Assembly: GCF_037975245.1 (NCBI RefSeq)
Contig: NC_092581.1
Location: forward strand, 4,792,501 to 4,856,500
Length of the DNA stretch: 64,000 nucleotides
Source of the DNA: Apostichopus japonicus
Lineage: Eukaryota > Echinodermata > Holothuroidea > Aspidochirotida > Stichopodidae
Reading direction: 5' to 3'
The position numbers were made by a program, and so were the translations under genes. Under the pieces are notes generated by a model. It was not told where the DNA came from. It saw nothing but the letters and a program-made list of their open reading frames with translations, and ran no database searches. Positions 25,585-38,577 of the stretch are shown here, one piece after another (position 1 is the first letter of the stretch; every line of letters starts with the position of its first letter).

Positions 25585-25932
25585 TATCATAATAATATGA
25601 GAATTTGTAAAGCGCTTTTATCCAGTTAAAAGAAACTGCTCAGAAGTGCTGCAGGAGCAAAGTACCCAAAATGGACACAACAGTTATCAAACAAATGGAT
25701 ACGCATTCATGAATAAGAACGTCTTGAGTTCTTTCTGGAAAGTTGACACATGCTGGATTGATTTCAGATGTAAGGGAAGACTGTTCCAGAGCTGTGGAGC
25801 TGATCTAGCAAAGCAACGTTCCCCATAGGTGGAAGTGCGAACAGTAGGAACAGGTAGCATATGTTGTAAGCTTGAACGAAGCACCCTGCTAGGTCTGTAT
25901 TGTTTAATACTGTTTAATACAATACAATACAA
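25585..25932 (-). mobile_element. 3' fragment of a CR1/jockey-like LINE
   Basis: The minus strand holds the extreme C-terminus of a non-LTR reverse-transcriptase ORF followed by its 3' untranslated tail, which ends near AAAGCGCTTTACAAATTCTC as many CR1/L2-clade tails do. The copy is severely 5'-truncated, as is usual for target-primed integration. A TACAATACAATACAATA run lies at its upstream edge. Confidence 0.8.
25687..25932 (-). pseudogene. LINE ORF2 C-terminus (reverse transcriptase tail)
   Basis: About 70 residues, including RTSTYGERCFARSAPQLWNS, PLHLKSIQHVSTFQKELKTF and a TGA stop. The pattern Y-G-x-R-x-F-x-x-x-A-P-x-L-W-N-S-L-P followed by F-x-x-x-L-K-T-x-L-F is the conserved tail downstream of the polymerase domain in CR1, jockey and related LINEs. 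The polymerase and endonuclease domains are absent, so it is dead. The first dozen or so codons at the 5' edge probably come from flanking simple repeat. Assignment to a LINE is firm. The exact clade is inferred. Confidence 0.85.
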
Positions 25933-26314
25933 TGCTCAATCATTCTAGCAATATATATCTTTAATCGTGTTGTAGATATTTCTGTTTTCGAGAAAGATTA
26001 CTTATTGCTAGTTAAAAAAAAGTCACAAAGTACATCTATTCTATTTGGTACACAGTCAAATCTTCAGTTTCACGTTTTTTCAACGTAATTCTTAACACTT
26101 CATGATTACTTACGCCAACCTATCTCACTGTAGCATTTGTTCATTTGAAATGCGTTAATCATTTGAAATGCATTAATCAGCTCATGATTGACTTCAAGTA
26201 GGTTATCAGTAGCTGTCAAGCTGCTTTACTTCTTAAGCCGAGTATAATGAGCCTGTTTTCAGGCGATTAATCCAACAACGATTTTCACTTCTCTTCTTTT
26301 TTTTTTCTCTCCAG
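25933..26314. other. Unassigned spacer
   Basis: Contains the polypyrimidine stretch at about 26288-26314 that precedes the candidate exon, and a duplicated CATTTGAAATGC word near 26145-26175. Otherwise nothing. Confidence 0.4.
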
Positions 26315-26563
26315 CAAATGATACTATTCTCACTCTTTTTTACCAAGTGTCCCTGCGTCCTGCATCCTTTTGGTTTTAAACGTCACGAAGATGCATGTAG
26401 CCCCGGGACAAATTATTTGAGTCGAATAAGCCTTGCTCAGATGAAAACCTTCGGGGAGCGATTAACCCGGAATGATATTGTCAGTATTAACCATTACTCA
26501 GGTTTGAGGCTTTTAGCTGCCGTCAATTTGGAACGTAACCTGATTCAATTGGGACTTCATAAG
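26315..26563 (+). CDS. Candidate internal exon, unknown protein
   Basis: A long pyrimidine tract ending CTCTCCAG precedes a fully open 249-nt block (83 codons, phase 0 to 0) that ends CATAAG|GTGAGA. Fragments of the translation include FGERLTRNDIVSINHYSG and LLAAVNLERNLIQLGLHK. A second strong acceptor (poly-T then CTCAAAG) at 27059 would add EIIQHYAVEF and a TAG stop at 27090 in the same phase. Caveat: the donor word and the second acceptor both lie where the ~165-bp satellite units run, so these signals may be satellite sequence. I recognise no protein family. Confidence 0.27.
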
Positions 26564-26599
26564 GTGAGATGACATTAAAGAAAAGAGCAATTTTGATGA

Positions 26600-27962
26600 G
26601 ATGTCTTGAAGACTTGGACGGAGAATCTTTATCATTAGTTTTAACCCACGAAGACTAAACAGGTTAAGATGACCAAAATAAAGAGGAAAGCAAAGATCGC
26701 AAGTCTTGAATATCAATCACTTTTGATTCAGAAGAAGGTTTTTACATATTCTCTCAATTTTCTGTTTCCTTTTTCGTAACGTTAGGCGCAAGATTCATTA
26801 GTCCTACAGATGTTGTCAAGTACCCCAACATGGGTAATTATGTCGACTTTAAGAAAAATTAAAAGTATTTGAATGTCAATCAAATGTTATGCACATTTTA
26901 ATGATGGTAATGATGCTGAGATGTAGACCAGTAAAAAACAGATGGCAGAGTGTCCATTGTATAAAGCAAGTTCTTACTAGTTTTAAATGACAATCAATTT
27001 GATTTAGTTAAAGACTATTTATCGTTTCATTCCGAATTATTCTTTTTTTTTTCTCAAAGGAGATTATACAACATTACGCAGTCGAATTTTAGATGTATCC
27101 GTGCCGATTAGAATAAGATGGTTTCCAATGACCAAGATAAAAGTAAGCGCTACTGATTTGCATATCAACCAACTTGATGAAGATTAAGATTTTATTTATA
27201 CTTCTGTCAACTCACACGATCATCACATGATCTATATAACAGTCATGTATCTATAATATTGAAGACTGTGATGGGGGTAAGGGCTTGGCAGACAACTTAA
27301 AGTGAAAATTCAAATGTTTGCTGGTCAGAATGTCAACCAGTTTGATGAAGATGACAATTGTACAAACTTCTCTCAAGTCATAAGATGAGCACATGGATCC
27401 AAAAGTCACGTGGTATATTGATTTATATATAGCCACTCATACCAAAATCGACTGAGGCAGACGAATTAATGTGAAATCCTATGGTTTTTGAACGCAATCA
27501 ATTTGACGTAGATGATAGTAGGCACATTATTCTCTACTCAATTGTTAATATGTTCACAGGCTTCAACACTGATGTATATGTGGCTATAGTGTCATATAGA
27601 CCGAACCGGGTATACAGGGCAGACCACTTTTGGTGAAATTCAAGTATTTGCGAGATTTGAATGCCGACCAATTTGATGGAGACTGAAGATTGCACACTTC
27701 TTCTCTCATTTGATAGATGTTCTCAGGATTCACTAACTCATGTATGTCAGGCTATGCAGAACGAAGCGTGTTAGGCAGACGACTTAGGTTGTAATGCAAA
27801 TGATTGCTTGATTTGAATGTCAATCAATTAGATGTAGATAAAGATTACCTACTTCATGGTTAATATACTCAGCCCTCATGTAGCGTAAGATAGACGAATT
27901 AGGATGAAATGTAAATGTTTTCTGGATTTGAATATCAACCAACGTGATGTTGAAGAAGACTT
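26600..27962 (+). repeat. Decayed ~165-bp satellite array
   Basis: A recurring module reads roughly TTGAATGTCAACCAATTTGATG, AAGATT, ACTTCTCTCA, then GGCAGACGAATTAGGTGAAATGCAAATG. The anchor TCAAYCAATTTGATG and its variants occur at about 26985, 27160, 27329, 27491, 27660, 27818 and 27932, spaced 175, 169, 162, 169, 158 and 114 bp, with vaguer copies at about 26707 and 26870. Copies are strongly diverged and the array is no longer homogenised. The hAT MITE at 27971 lies at its right edge. Confidence 0.8.
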
Positions 27963-27970
27963 AATGGAAC

Positions 27971-28244
27971 CAGGCGCGTAGCGAGGAATTTGCGAAGGGA
28001 GGGGCGAAGCTTGTAGGCAAACTATCTAAGCGTAGCGCCACCATGAGTTTGCGCGAAGCGTACAAGAAAATTTTGGCCGAAAATGCCTCCCAGATCGCTC
28101 GAAATGGCACTTCCCAGGCCTTGTAAGTTGCATATAAGCATTTTCTATTTTGAAATTACTAGCGATATCATAGAAAAAATACAAAAAATATGCTCAGGGG
28201 GGGGCGGTCGTCTCCTTCGCCCCCTCCCCTTGGCTACGCGCCTG
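27971..28244. mobile_element. hAT-like MITE, CAGGCGCGTAGCSA ends
   Basis: The left end CAGGCGCGTAGCGAGG and the reverse-complemented right end CAGGCGCGTAGCCAAG are inverted repeats. The flanking octamers AATGGAAC (27963-27970) and GATGAAAC (28245-28252) agree at 6 of 8 positions. It is 274 bp with no coding and a G tract at 28197-28204. It is the complete reference copy for the fragments at 23069, 24282 and 61540. Confidence 0.8.
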
Positions 28245-29879
28245 GATGAAACTAGAACAGAATAACTAATGGACTTTACTATTGTCAGATTTCGGTATCG
28301 AAAACACAAACTACACATAATTAGTAATGAAACCAAAGACTGAGGGCTTTGGCTTCAGAATCTCTTTGGGAACATTACCTTTACGTTGGGCAGATATCAA
28401 GATATGTCAACATTGACGAACTTTTTGAAGACCTTCAAGTAGTCTCAAAAGGGTCCCGTTTTTTAAATTGATTGAATATTGAATGTCCTCTCTCTCTCCA
28501 CCCTCTCTCCACTTCTCTGACTCTCTCTCTCGAAGAATGTGACTTACGCAATCCCATTCTGTTTTTAGTTTCAGAGGTATGTCCCCCTGGCAACCCTGGA
28601 CGTAAATTGCTCTAAGAATCCTTGAGATTCATTTTGTAACACCAAAGATGTTCTTTTTCCTAAACCTTTTCGCCATTGAATGTCTCAACTTACTTATGAT
28701 ATTTGTCAATCTCTCCTGCATTTTATGATTAAATTTCCCAGGTTGGAATTTATAAAGTCACTTAAGAGATAAAATATAATAATAAAAAAAGGTTGAAAGA
28801 ATGACTTTAAGGCAGTTAATATTGCGGAATTACTGCCCATTCAAGGGTGCTATCAAACTAAAAGGTCAGAAACACAGAAGTTATTATAATTCGCCTTCTA
28901 GAACCGTTAGACTGCCATGCATATTTGCAAGAAAATGTTGTTTTTGGTTCTAAATCCTGTTCAATTTATCCTGAGGAGCAAAGGGACGCAACTTTACGCG
29001 AATGTTTTGTAGACAAAACCCAAGAAGAACAAATTCGAAAGTTAAACCAGAGGTTATACTAAGGATACTTTCATATTTATGCAAAGATCTTTTCAAATAT
29101 TGAAATCATTTCCTATGGCAAGCGCACATGGGGAGAACAACATCAAAGATGTCGATAGAAACTTCCGTGGGGAACATTGTCAATCTTTTATATAAAAAGT
29201 TAATAACATATGTGTTCTATTCAATACCTTTACAGCAGATGAACAAAACAACGCAGTGTAGTTTCATACCAATGACGTCACAACCTCTTTTCAATTTTTT
29301 TTTTTACATTTTAATTACATATAAATATATTTTTGAAATAGTAAATATGTTCTTCATTATCACTATATTTCTTATCTATAATGTACAATATCATATTTTC
29401 GCTATTTCCCCTATATAGCCACGTATTCAGCCCAGTTCGCCGAAAAGTTCGAAATCTACTGGTGAGAGGCAGGGAGGGGGGGGGGGTTAATTTCCCCTTT
29501 TGCATTCCTCAACATTAACTCAATTAACTTCCTAACTATTTTTTATTTTTTTCGATACATTCAGTACTCAACAATACTTCTGTCACCTTCAAAATCGCTC
29601 ACAAATATATCGTATCGTACTAAATTAACAATCGGCGTGCTAAAGTATTCTTTACCAAAAAAGAAAAAAAAAGAAGGAACAAAGTTCGCGAAATAGATAC
29701 CATCCACACTTCTCTGTTGACGTCCCATGGGAGTGACACGAATGAAGACGAGCATGTCGCATATTGACATTTATGTGTTATTGGTAAAAATACTAATATC
29801 GGTTGTTCAATGCAGTGAAAGGCGACATGGATACATATCATTATGAGAGAAAATAGAAATGACGTTTATATTAAATGCT
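28245..29879. other. Unassigned DNA with a CT-rich patch
   Basis: Pyrimidine-rich TCTCTC patch at about 28486-28535 and a G tract at 29477-29487. No gene recognised. A hydrophobic frame at 29128-29418 is A/T-driven. Confidence 0.4.
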
Positions 29880-29909
29880 TAAAAGAGCAATAATCCAGTT
29901 TATATATAA

Positions 29910-29942
<33 letters not shown>

Positions 29943-29968
29943 TATATTTAGACTGGATTATTACTCTT

Positions 29969-29970
<2 letters not shown>
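29880..29970. repeat. Hairpin capped by TA repeats
   Basis: The words AAAGAGCAATAATCCAGT (left) and ACTGGATTATTACTCTTT (right) form an inverted repeat, 17 of 18 positions complementary, enclosing about 50 bases of TA repeat. Confidence 0.85.
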
Positions 29971-29999
<29 letters not shown>

Positions 30000-30112
30000 T
30001 ATATTACATATTAATATATAACATATATATATTACATATATTTATATAAATAAACATATATATATATTTATGTATTTATATATTATATGTTTTTAAATAT
30101 ATATATATATAT
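29971..30112. repeat. Imperfect (TA)n array
   Basis: TA repeat with ATTACATA, AACATA and TTTATATAAATA interruptions, continuous with the hairpin on its left. Confidence 0.92.
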
Positions 30113-30360
30113 TAATTGTTGCCGGGTCAATTATCCCACCGACGTCGATGGGGTCTTAAAAACAAGAAGTGCATCACGATTAGCACACCGGATGAAGCCA
30201 GCACGTTTCGCTACCGAGGAGACATCGGAGTAAAACTCGGTGCCTCGAGCCCAGCAGCGCATCGATCCCAACCAGTAAGCTGGGAGGCCAGTTCACCCCT
30301 AAAGTTGCATTGCGTAAGATTCTTTGAAACTTTCCAAGTTTCCAAGTTTCAAGTTTCCAA

Positions 30361-30362
<2 letters not shown>
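30113..30362. other. GC-balanced island between two TA arrays, unidentified
   Basis: About 200 bases of clearly different composition (CCCACCGACGTCGATGGGGT, GAAGCCAGCACGTTTCGCTA), followed by four TTTCCAAG-like repeats at 30329-30361 and then a TA array. A stem ACCGAG and CTCGGT is visible inside. A discrete unit with a short tandem 3' tail beside a microsatellite would fit a SINE or other short retroposed sequence, but I do not recognise convincing A and B boxes. There is no convincing open frame. Confidence 0.35.
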
Positions 30363-30416
<54 letters not shown>

Positions 30417-30460
30417 ATATATATTAATATCTATATATATATATATATATATATATACCA
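30363..30460. repeat. (TA)n microsatellite
   Basis: TA repeat with three short interruptions. Confidence 0.95.
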
Positions 30461-31563
30461 GTGCCCGAACTGCAGATTAGAATATTCGTTCAATTGTACT
30501 CGATATAAATATATATATGTACCAATATGTGTGTGCAATATGGCAATATTATACTATGTAGTTGTGGTTACTACCAAATATTTCTTTAATTTAATAAAAC
30601 GACATTAATGTGTGCAACATACCATTCAATGCCATTTCATGATAACGTTCTACACGTTCCTTTACATTGAGCGCTTTATTTCGAATACAAAACAGAAAAG
30701 TAATATTTACAATTCGATGAACATGAAATGTAGGACGTTGGACTGAAAGGTTGTGTAATCAAGATTCACTATAGACGAAGGTGATATTCACCCACAAGGG
30801 GAGACAGCTCAAAGACAAAGAAATTCTAGAATTCTACACACTGTTCCACTGATGTAACTTGCAACTTCCATACGTATCAATTACCCAGGGACTGGTATCT
30901 AATGTATGTTAGGATACTACTACAAGTTGTCCTACATCTATCAAAGATAGCTGTCAACTGGGAAATATGTGAGGCTGGGATATAAACTAGCCCTAGATTT
31001 GTTACCTTCGTTTCTTACATGTTATGGCATTGGATAGCCGATATTGTACACTCAAGTATCAAGGTATTTTTAAGGGAATATATTTTCTGTTATTTTTTCT
31101 TTCTTTTTTTGTGTGCAAAGTTCCGGTCGATAGACAATATTGATACAGTGCCTCAGGTAATCAATTGTTAAGATTGTAAAGTGAGGCATGTTGACTGCAC
31201 ATAGAAAGTATTCCCTCGTGTTTATATACACGAGTCAAGTTATATACATACTGAATAAACTAGAAGAAAAAACTATATGTTTAAATCTACAGAATTTAAA
31301 AAACAAATTTACCATCATTCAAATTGCAATTGCGAGCAATACCTACACATATTATACAACCTTTTTGCTGATTAGTAAGTGTCGTGTACTAGTACATTCC
31401 TGAACTTGAAAGAAATTTGCCTTCACATTCCTACTTTGTCAGGAAGAAATTTTGAAATTTCCCTAGTATAAGTACAAGTTCATGAGGGTTTCGTATGAGT
31501 AATATCAAGGATAGGCTGTGTTCGATACGAGTACACATGAGTGCGGACTCGCTACAACTCGCT
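30461..31563. other. Unassigned DNA
   Basis: No gene, repeat or element end recognised, apart from GTATGAGTAA and CGAGTACACATGAGTG words near 31490-31545 that echo the GTACTC minisatellite motif in reverse. Confidence 0.4.
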
Positions 31564-31580
31564 ATATATATAAATGCATA

Positions 31581-31659
<79 letters not shown>
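31564..31659. repeat. (TA)n microsatellite
   Basis: About 45 TA units. The Tyr-Ile frames on both strands are artefacts. Confidence 0.96.
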
Positions 31660-31660
<1 letters not shown>

Positions 31661-32533
31661 AAATATCGACAAATCTCACCTTGGAGTTTGAATAACTCTT
31701 GAGTTGATTGTCAATCACACTTTACGGGTTTCTCACGTGTCGCTGATAAATCTTCTTAAATACCGAGACCAAATTGAATGATTTAGTAGCATGATATTTA
31801 ATTATGTAATTAAGGCTTTTAACAGCTGGCTTAAGAATCCATCAAGCAACCTGAACCGCAGAAGTCGAAAGAATTATTTTAAGCCATTATACAGATAATT
31901 TTATAAATACATCTTAGAATCTTTGCAGCACTTCAATAGTTTAAGGTTTTCTTGGTCTATCAGATGCTCTTACTGTACTGCAGGACATAAAATATCATCA
32001 TGACAATATAATCGCTGACCCCCACCCTCTCCACCCCCACCCTCTCCTAGCCCACAAATTGTTCAAGTGTGTTTCGTATGGCAGTGTGGACAACAGTTTG
32101 TGATGAGTTATATATGTATAGTTAAGCTGTAGCGTAAAGTTATACCTCAACAAACAAACAAAACAAAGCACTAAACATCAACTTTAATACTAATATGGAG
32201 ACTATTATATTCAGATTATCAACTGTGTTAGTTGCAGTCAATGATTATAACTCTATTGCAATAAATTATAGCATTTATTCTAGAAACTGTATCATTTTAC
32301 AACACAAAAAATTAGCATAACAACAGAACAGTCCCATTGTATTTTCATATTGATATATTTTATATAAATGATTCTATAACCTACAACCTATAGGATTCTA
32401 GTATATAAGTACTCATTGATTTAGTATACGTTCTCTTCACATTATCAAACTACACATTTATCTACATGAGTGACGTTTCCATCTCAGTTGAATCCACAAT
32501 TCAATCGTTAACATCACTTCGGTATTGATTTCA
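31660..32533. other. Unassigned AT-rich DNA
   Basis: Short CACCCTCTCC duplicated words near 32018-32048. Nothing else recognised. Confidence 0.4.
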
Positions 32534-33088
32534 TCAATTTTTTTTTGTAGACGATCGTATCCCCCCACGTGACTGTTGGCAATGGTTACCCCCTATAGCT
32601 ATCGCCGATGTTCCATTCGCCACCCATTGTATACCTCTGCAAACCAAATGCGAAGGATGTCTACGCGTCTTTTCAATGCGTTTTATCCTTCCTTTACCAT
32701 CTTTGGTTATAATGAGCGATGAAAACTGTTCATGTTTATTATTATTCACCCCCCCCCCCTCGCCCACCCCAATGTGGAACATTATAGACATGTATATCAT
32801 ATCGCTGCCACAAAGTACACACACCATGGTGGCTTTTATCGATCCGTGATGCCTTTTTGGCTCTGGCAAGCAATGAATGTACAGAACCCAAGTCGATACG
32901 GGTAAATGAGGGATTCGATTTTTAACGTTATAATCTATTTTTAAGAGCCTGTGAACTAAAGGTATCAAAGAATGCTCATTAAGGTTGACACTAATCCTTA
33001 AACGTGCGTGGTTGGTATATTGAGGTGTTGCTGACATATGCCATCGGCCTATAGCAGCTGGTGCAACATACAGTATACAACCGATCAT
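32534..33088 (-). CDS. Orphan 184-codon open frame, doubtful gene
   Basis: It is the longest open frame in the window not made by a simple repeat. With stops expected about every 14 codons at this base composition, 184 open codons is unusual, although local GC is above average. The product has no signal peptide, no clear membrane segment and no motif I recognise. It contains a Gly-rich spot (GVGEGGG) caused by a poly-C tract at 32749-32761 and an Asn run. It ends at TGA. There is no convincing promoter, polyadenylation signal or neighbouring exon. It could be a fossil ORF or chance. Confidence 0.15.
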   Translation of the reverse strand: MIGCILYVAPAAIGRWHMSATPQYTNHARLRISVNLNEHSLIPLVHRLLKIDYNVKNRIPHLPVSTWVLYIHCLPEPKRHHGSIKATMVCVLCGSDMIYMSIMFHIGVGEGGGVNNNKHEQFSSLIITKDGKGRIKRIEKTRRHPSHLVCRGIQWVANGTSAIAIGGNHCQQSRGGIRSSTKKN

Positions 33089-33780
33089 TTGTATGATTCT
33101 AGATGTGTGCTATATCACTGTTATGTTTATAACTGTTGACAATTGCCCTTGGTAGAATGAGCTGAAAGGGGGATCGGGAGAGGACAGGGAGGGGGAGCAG
33201 GGGGGGTAAGATGAAATAATGGGATATGCAAATGGTCAGTTGAAAACAACACAGTGTAATTACGCATACTATATGTACTTATAAGGAACATTTTACACAC
33301 CACCGATGCATTATTGTGTTATTTCACAGCATGAAGTAATGGTACTCCATATATACCAGTGTGAAAACCACTTAAATATAAATATATATAACTAAATGCA
33401 CATATGTAGCGATTACTCTCGCTATTTACTAGAAACAGTTTTCAAGTCTAACCTAGAAAATGTACATTTGAAATTTACTGCTGGATATTTGTTTTTTCCA
33501 GGAAAAAAGTAACTTAATTGTAATTCTTTGGACCGAGTTTGTCAGTGTATATTCTAACGATACCATCGTTATAATGTATATGATACACACGTGCTGTGGA
33601 TTAATTTCTTATTTTAAACCTTAAATGTATTTTTTTAAAGATTTTTCTTGCGTTACAAAGGTATAGCCTACGTATTACAAACTCCAGGTATATTAAAAGT
33701 TCACTTCATGCGGATAATTTTTTTTTCAACAATCGAACATTTGAAATGGAGTCATTCAATAATCTTAAATCTTTAATTTA
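33089..33780. other. Unassigned spacer with a G-rich patch
   Basis: G-rich patch at 33167-33208. No element ends or gene recognised. Confidence 0.4.
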
Positions 33781-33819
33781 ATATATACATACATATACAT
33801 ATATATGTATGTATACATA

Positions 33820-33897
<78 letters not shown>
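33781..33897. repeat. (TA)n / ATACATAC microsatellite, palindromic
   Basis: Begins with ATACATACATATACATATATATGTATGTATACATACGCATA, described here only by its alternation of ATAC and GTAT words, then TA repeat, and ends ATATGCGTATGTGTGCATG. The edges are inverted relative to each other (ATACGCATAT and ATATGCGTAT), so the whole block can fold on itself. Confidence 0.9.
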
Positions 33898-34517
33898 TAT
33901 GTGTGCATGTGGGTGTTCATGGGCAAATAGCAGTCGTGGTTGACGACCTAATTATCATCGGTTTATCAACCTCTATATATATGTCGTTATTATTGTATAC
34001 ATGTATGTTTTCGACAAAAAAAATACCCAGCACTTGAAAATGTTTGTTTTTGCTTCGTCAAATGTCATCCATTAAGTTTACAGCATCGGTTATCTGTTAT
34101 TCCCTCGTGAGCTACGAGAATTTTTAATTTCTATTAAAGATCGGTATTATTAATGTCAAAGACAGTTTGAGAACCTTGTAAACTTCTATCAAGCCTTTTC
34201 TTAATCAATATCTTTGACTAGAAAGATTTCACAGAAAGATGAAATTATCAAAATTCATAACAAATACTGTGATATCGCATATAGGATACGTTGAAAGTGT
34301 GTCACTTCTGTAAAGGTTGCATTGCGCCATTCAGAATGTTGAATAGGTGTTGTTAAACTTGATTAAAAAATACATTTTTAATATGACATGAATATTTTAG
34401 TGCTAACAATATATACAATATTGATTTCAGTACATAACCTGATGAATGATGTATTTTTCATGGTCAAAATATAGACTCCAATACATTAAGGAACAAGACG
34501 AGAATCGGCATTGAGGA

Positions 34518-34518
<1 letters not shown>
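33898..34518. other. Unassigned spacer
   Basis: No feature recognised. Confidence 0.4.

Positions 34519-34563
<45 letters not shown>
34519..34563. repeat. (TA)n microsatellite
   Basis: About 22 uninterrupted TA units. Confidence 0.96.
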
Positions 34564-34566
<3 letters not shown>

Positions 34567-35445
34567 TCTTATTAAAATCTTGTCATAATTATTGTCAATT
34601 AAAATAATATCTTCCGCGAGATGCCAGCATGTAAAATTAGCAGAGTGGACTACACTGAAGTGTATAAAATCCGACGACAACTATAACTAAAGAATCAATT
34701 CGTATTTAAGCCGACGCCACAGTGTTAATTGAAATCGCGCAGTGCCTCCTTGTAATGACATATTAAGGTGCACCAGGCTAAAGTATACAAACCGACACCT
34801 AACTCTCTTTTCCTCTCGACCTACCGAATTTACAAATTTACTGTTCTGTCAGATTTGAAAAGGATACAGAAGTTATACTTTGAAGAATTAACTCCACTTT
34901 ACCGGTGACATTCGGGAAGTGGGGTGGGTCGGGGTGGGTTGGAGGGAAAGAGTCGACCATACTCACTGCAATATTTGCTTTCAACACTCTCGCCAAATAC
35001 AACTGTTCAAACTTTCGATCAAGTACGGATTGGACCCCATTACATACTTAGAAGCTGTGCAGCTGTACGCAGACATGCGTATGGACGAAGATTCATTTAA
35101 GTTCACAAATACATGATCACAGCAAGACATAACCTTGAATCAGTCATTCCCAGTGAAAGTTTTCATTTGTAGTTAGGCCCTTTAGGAATTCATAAATTGT
35201 AAGCACTAGGTGCTTCCTATACAGGACCATATACTTCGTATTGCTTCTTATGGCATGCGGATTTAATGTTTCTGGGTTAAATGTAAGAATAACAAGTCTT
35301 TCGGAATTGGTTTTGTATACCTATAAGCTGAAATAGTAATAAAATATGATTCCTTGGCTACCAAGATGCAACGGCCTCGTAATACATTTTACATACATAA
35401 CTCTCCGTTGTTATGGAAAAGTAATACCAGATAGAGTCAAACGTA
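34564..35445. other. Unassigned DNA
   Basis: A G-rich patch at 34917-34945. A 65-codon plus-strand frame at 34919 ends with a rather protein-like stretch (KYGLDPITYLEAVQLYADMR), but I see no splice sites or family match. Confidence 0.35.
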
Positions 35446-35500
35446 TGTATGTATATATATATATATATATATTTATATATAGATATATATATATACATTA
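35446..35500. repeat. Short imperfect (TA)n array
   Basis: TA repeat with TTTATATATAGATA interruptions, followed by a direct repeat of CTATATGGTATTA at 35503-35530. Confidence 0.9.
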
Positions 35501-37714
<2,214 letters not shown>

Positions 37715-37722
37715 GTAGGACC

Positions 37723-38569
37723 CAGTGGCGGACTGGCCACACGGGCATTTGGGCAATGCCCGGTGGGCCGGTGGCCCGATGGGCCGGTGGGCTGGGGAGT
37801 CTGGTAAAATTTACAGCCAATTTTCACGGTTGTTAATAGAATACAGACGGGGCTGTGTAGAAATATATATTTTAACTGTGGGAATCAGTCATGTAAAGAC
37901 TGTCCTCGATCTCTGCTGCTACAAGGTGCTCCTCAAGTTGAACCTTTCTATCGATGCTTACATGAGCGTTTGGGCTTGCTTACAAGCTGCTGGTAACGCT
38001 ACGTGTGTCACAAGTGGCATGTGAACGTTCTTTCTCTGCCTTGAAGAGACTCAAAAACCGTTTGAGAAGTGCAATGACATCACAAGAACATCTTGAGGCG
38101 TTCATGTTGATGATCTTGGCCAAACTTGACTCTAAAAATATCAGCGAACTGCGTAGGCTTCTACTCCCATAGAAATGCTCGTGTTATTGAACATATTTGT
38201 TTTAGTTGATTTTATTTAGGATTTTTTTTCAAGCATGTTGTCACAAAATGCTTGAAAAACTAATTAAAATCCAGTCTAAAACATATATTTTTACCTATTT
38301 TTGTTTACTTTTTTAACTTTCCTCAGTTTAATGAGGTGTTGCTTCTGGAAATTATTTTTGGGTCTCTTTTAAAGGATTATTGTAACCTACAAAATTAAGA
38401 AATATAGCACCATTTTGCATTTAGGCATTCCTTAACTTCAAAAAAATCTCAATGTCCTTAGACCCCTCCCCCAGGACGGCGATCACTATAGTAAGTAACA
38501 TATCAATGAATAATGGGCCGGTCTAGGTGAAGAATGCCCGGGCCGGTTTTAAGACCCAGTCCGCCCCTG
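37723..38569 (+). mobile_element. hAT transposon relic, CAGNGGCGGACTGG ends
   Basis: The left end CAGTGGCGGACTGGCC and the reverse-complemented right end CAGGGGCGGACTGGGTC are inverted repeats. The flanks GTAGGACC (37715-37722) and CTAGGACC (38570-38577) match at 7 of 8 positions, an 8-bp hAT duplication. A GGGCCGGTGG-rich stretch follows the left end. The interior keeps the 3' end of a transposase gene (37966-38172), then a module beginning ATAGCACCATTTTGCAT at 38403 and TAGACCCCTCCCCCAGG, shared with the elements at 2059 and 12585. The 847-bp length shows that most of the transposase is deleted. Confidence 0.92.
37966..38172 (+). pseudogene. hAT transposase C-terminal dimerisation segment
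   Basis: An open stretch of 68 codons ending in TAG encodes VSQVACERSFSALKRLKNRL, RSAMTSQEHLEAFMLMILAK and LDSKNISELRRLLLP. The E-R-S-F-S-x-L-K-R-x-K-x-x-L-R-S-x-M pattern with a following helical stretch is the hallmark of the hAT C-terminal dimerisation region, which in intact transposases closes the RNase H-like catalytic fold. A TGA at 37963-37965 lies just upstream, and the frame before it is also broken (a related LKLNLSIDAYMS stretch reads in another frame). The zinc finger and the catalytic core are missing. The product cannot be functional. Confidence 0.92.
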
Positions 38570-38577
38570 CTAGGACC

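Noticed and set aside
30113-30362. tRNA gene or tRNA-derived SINE head
   Set aside because: No cloverleaf could be drawn and the A and B box matches were poor. Kept only as an unidentified insert.
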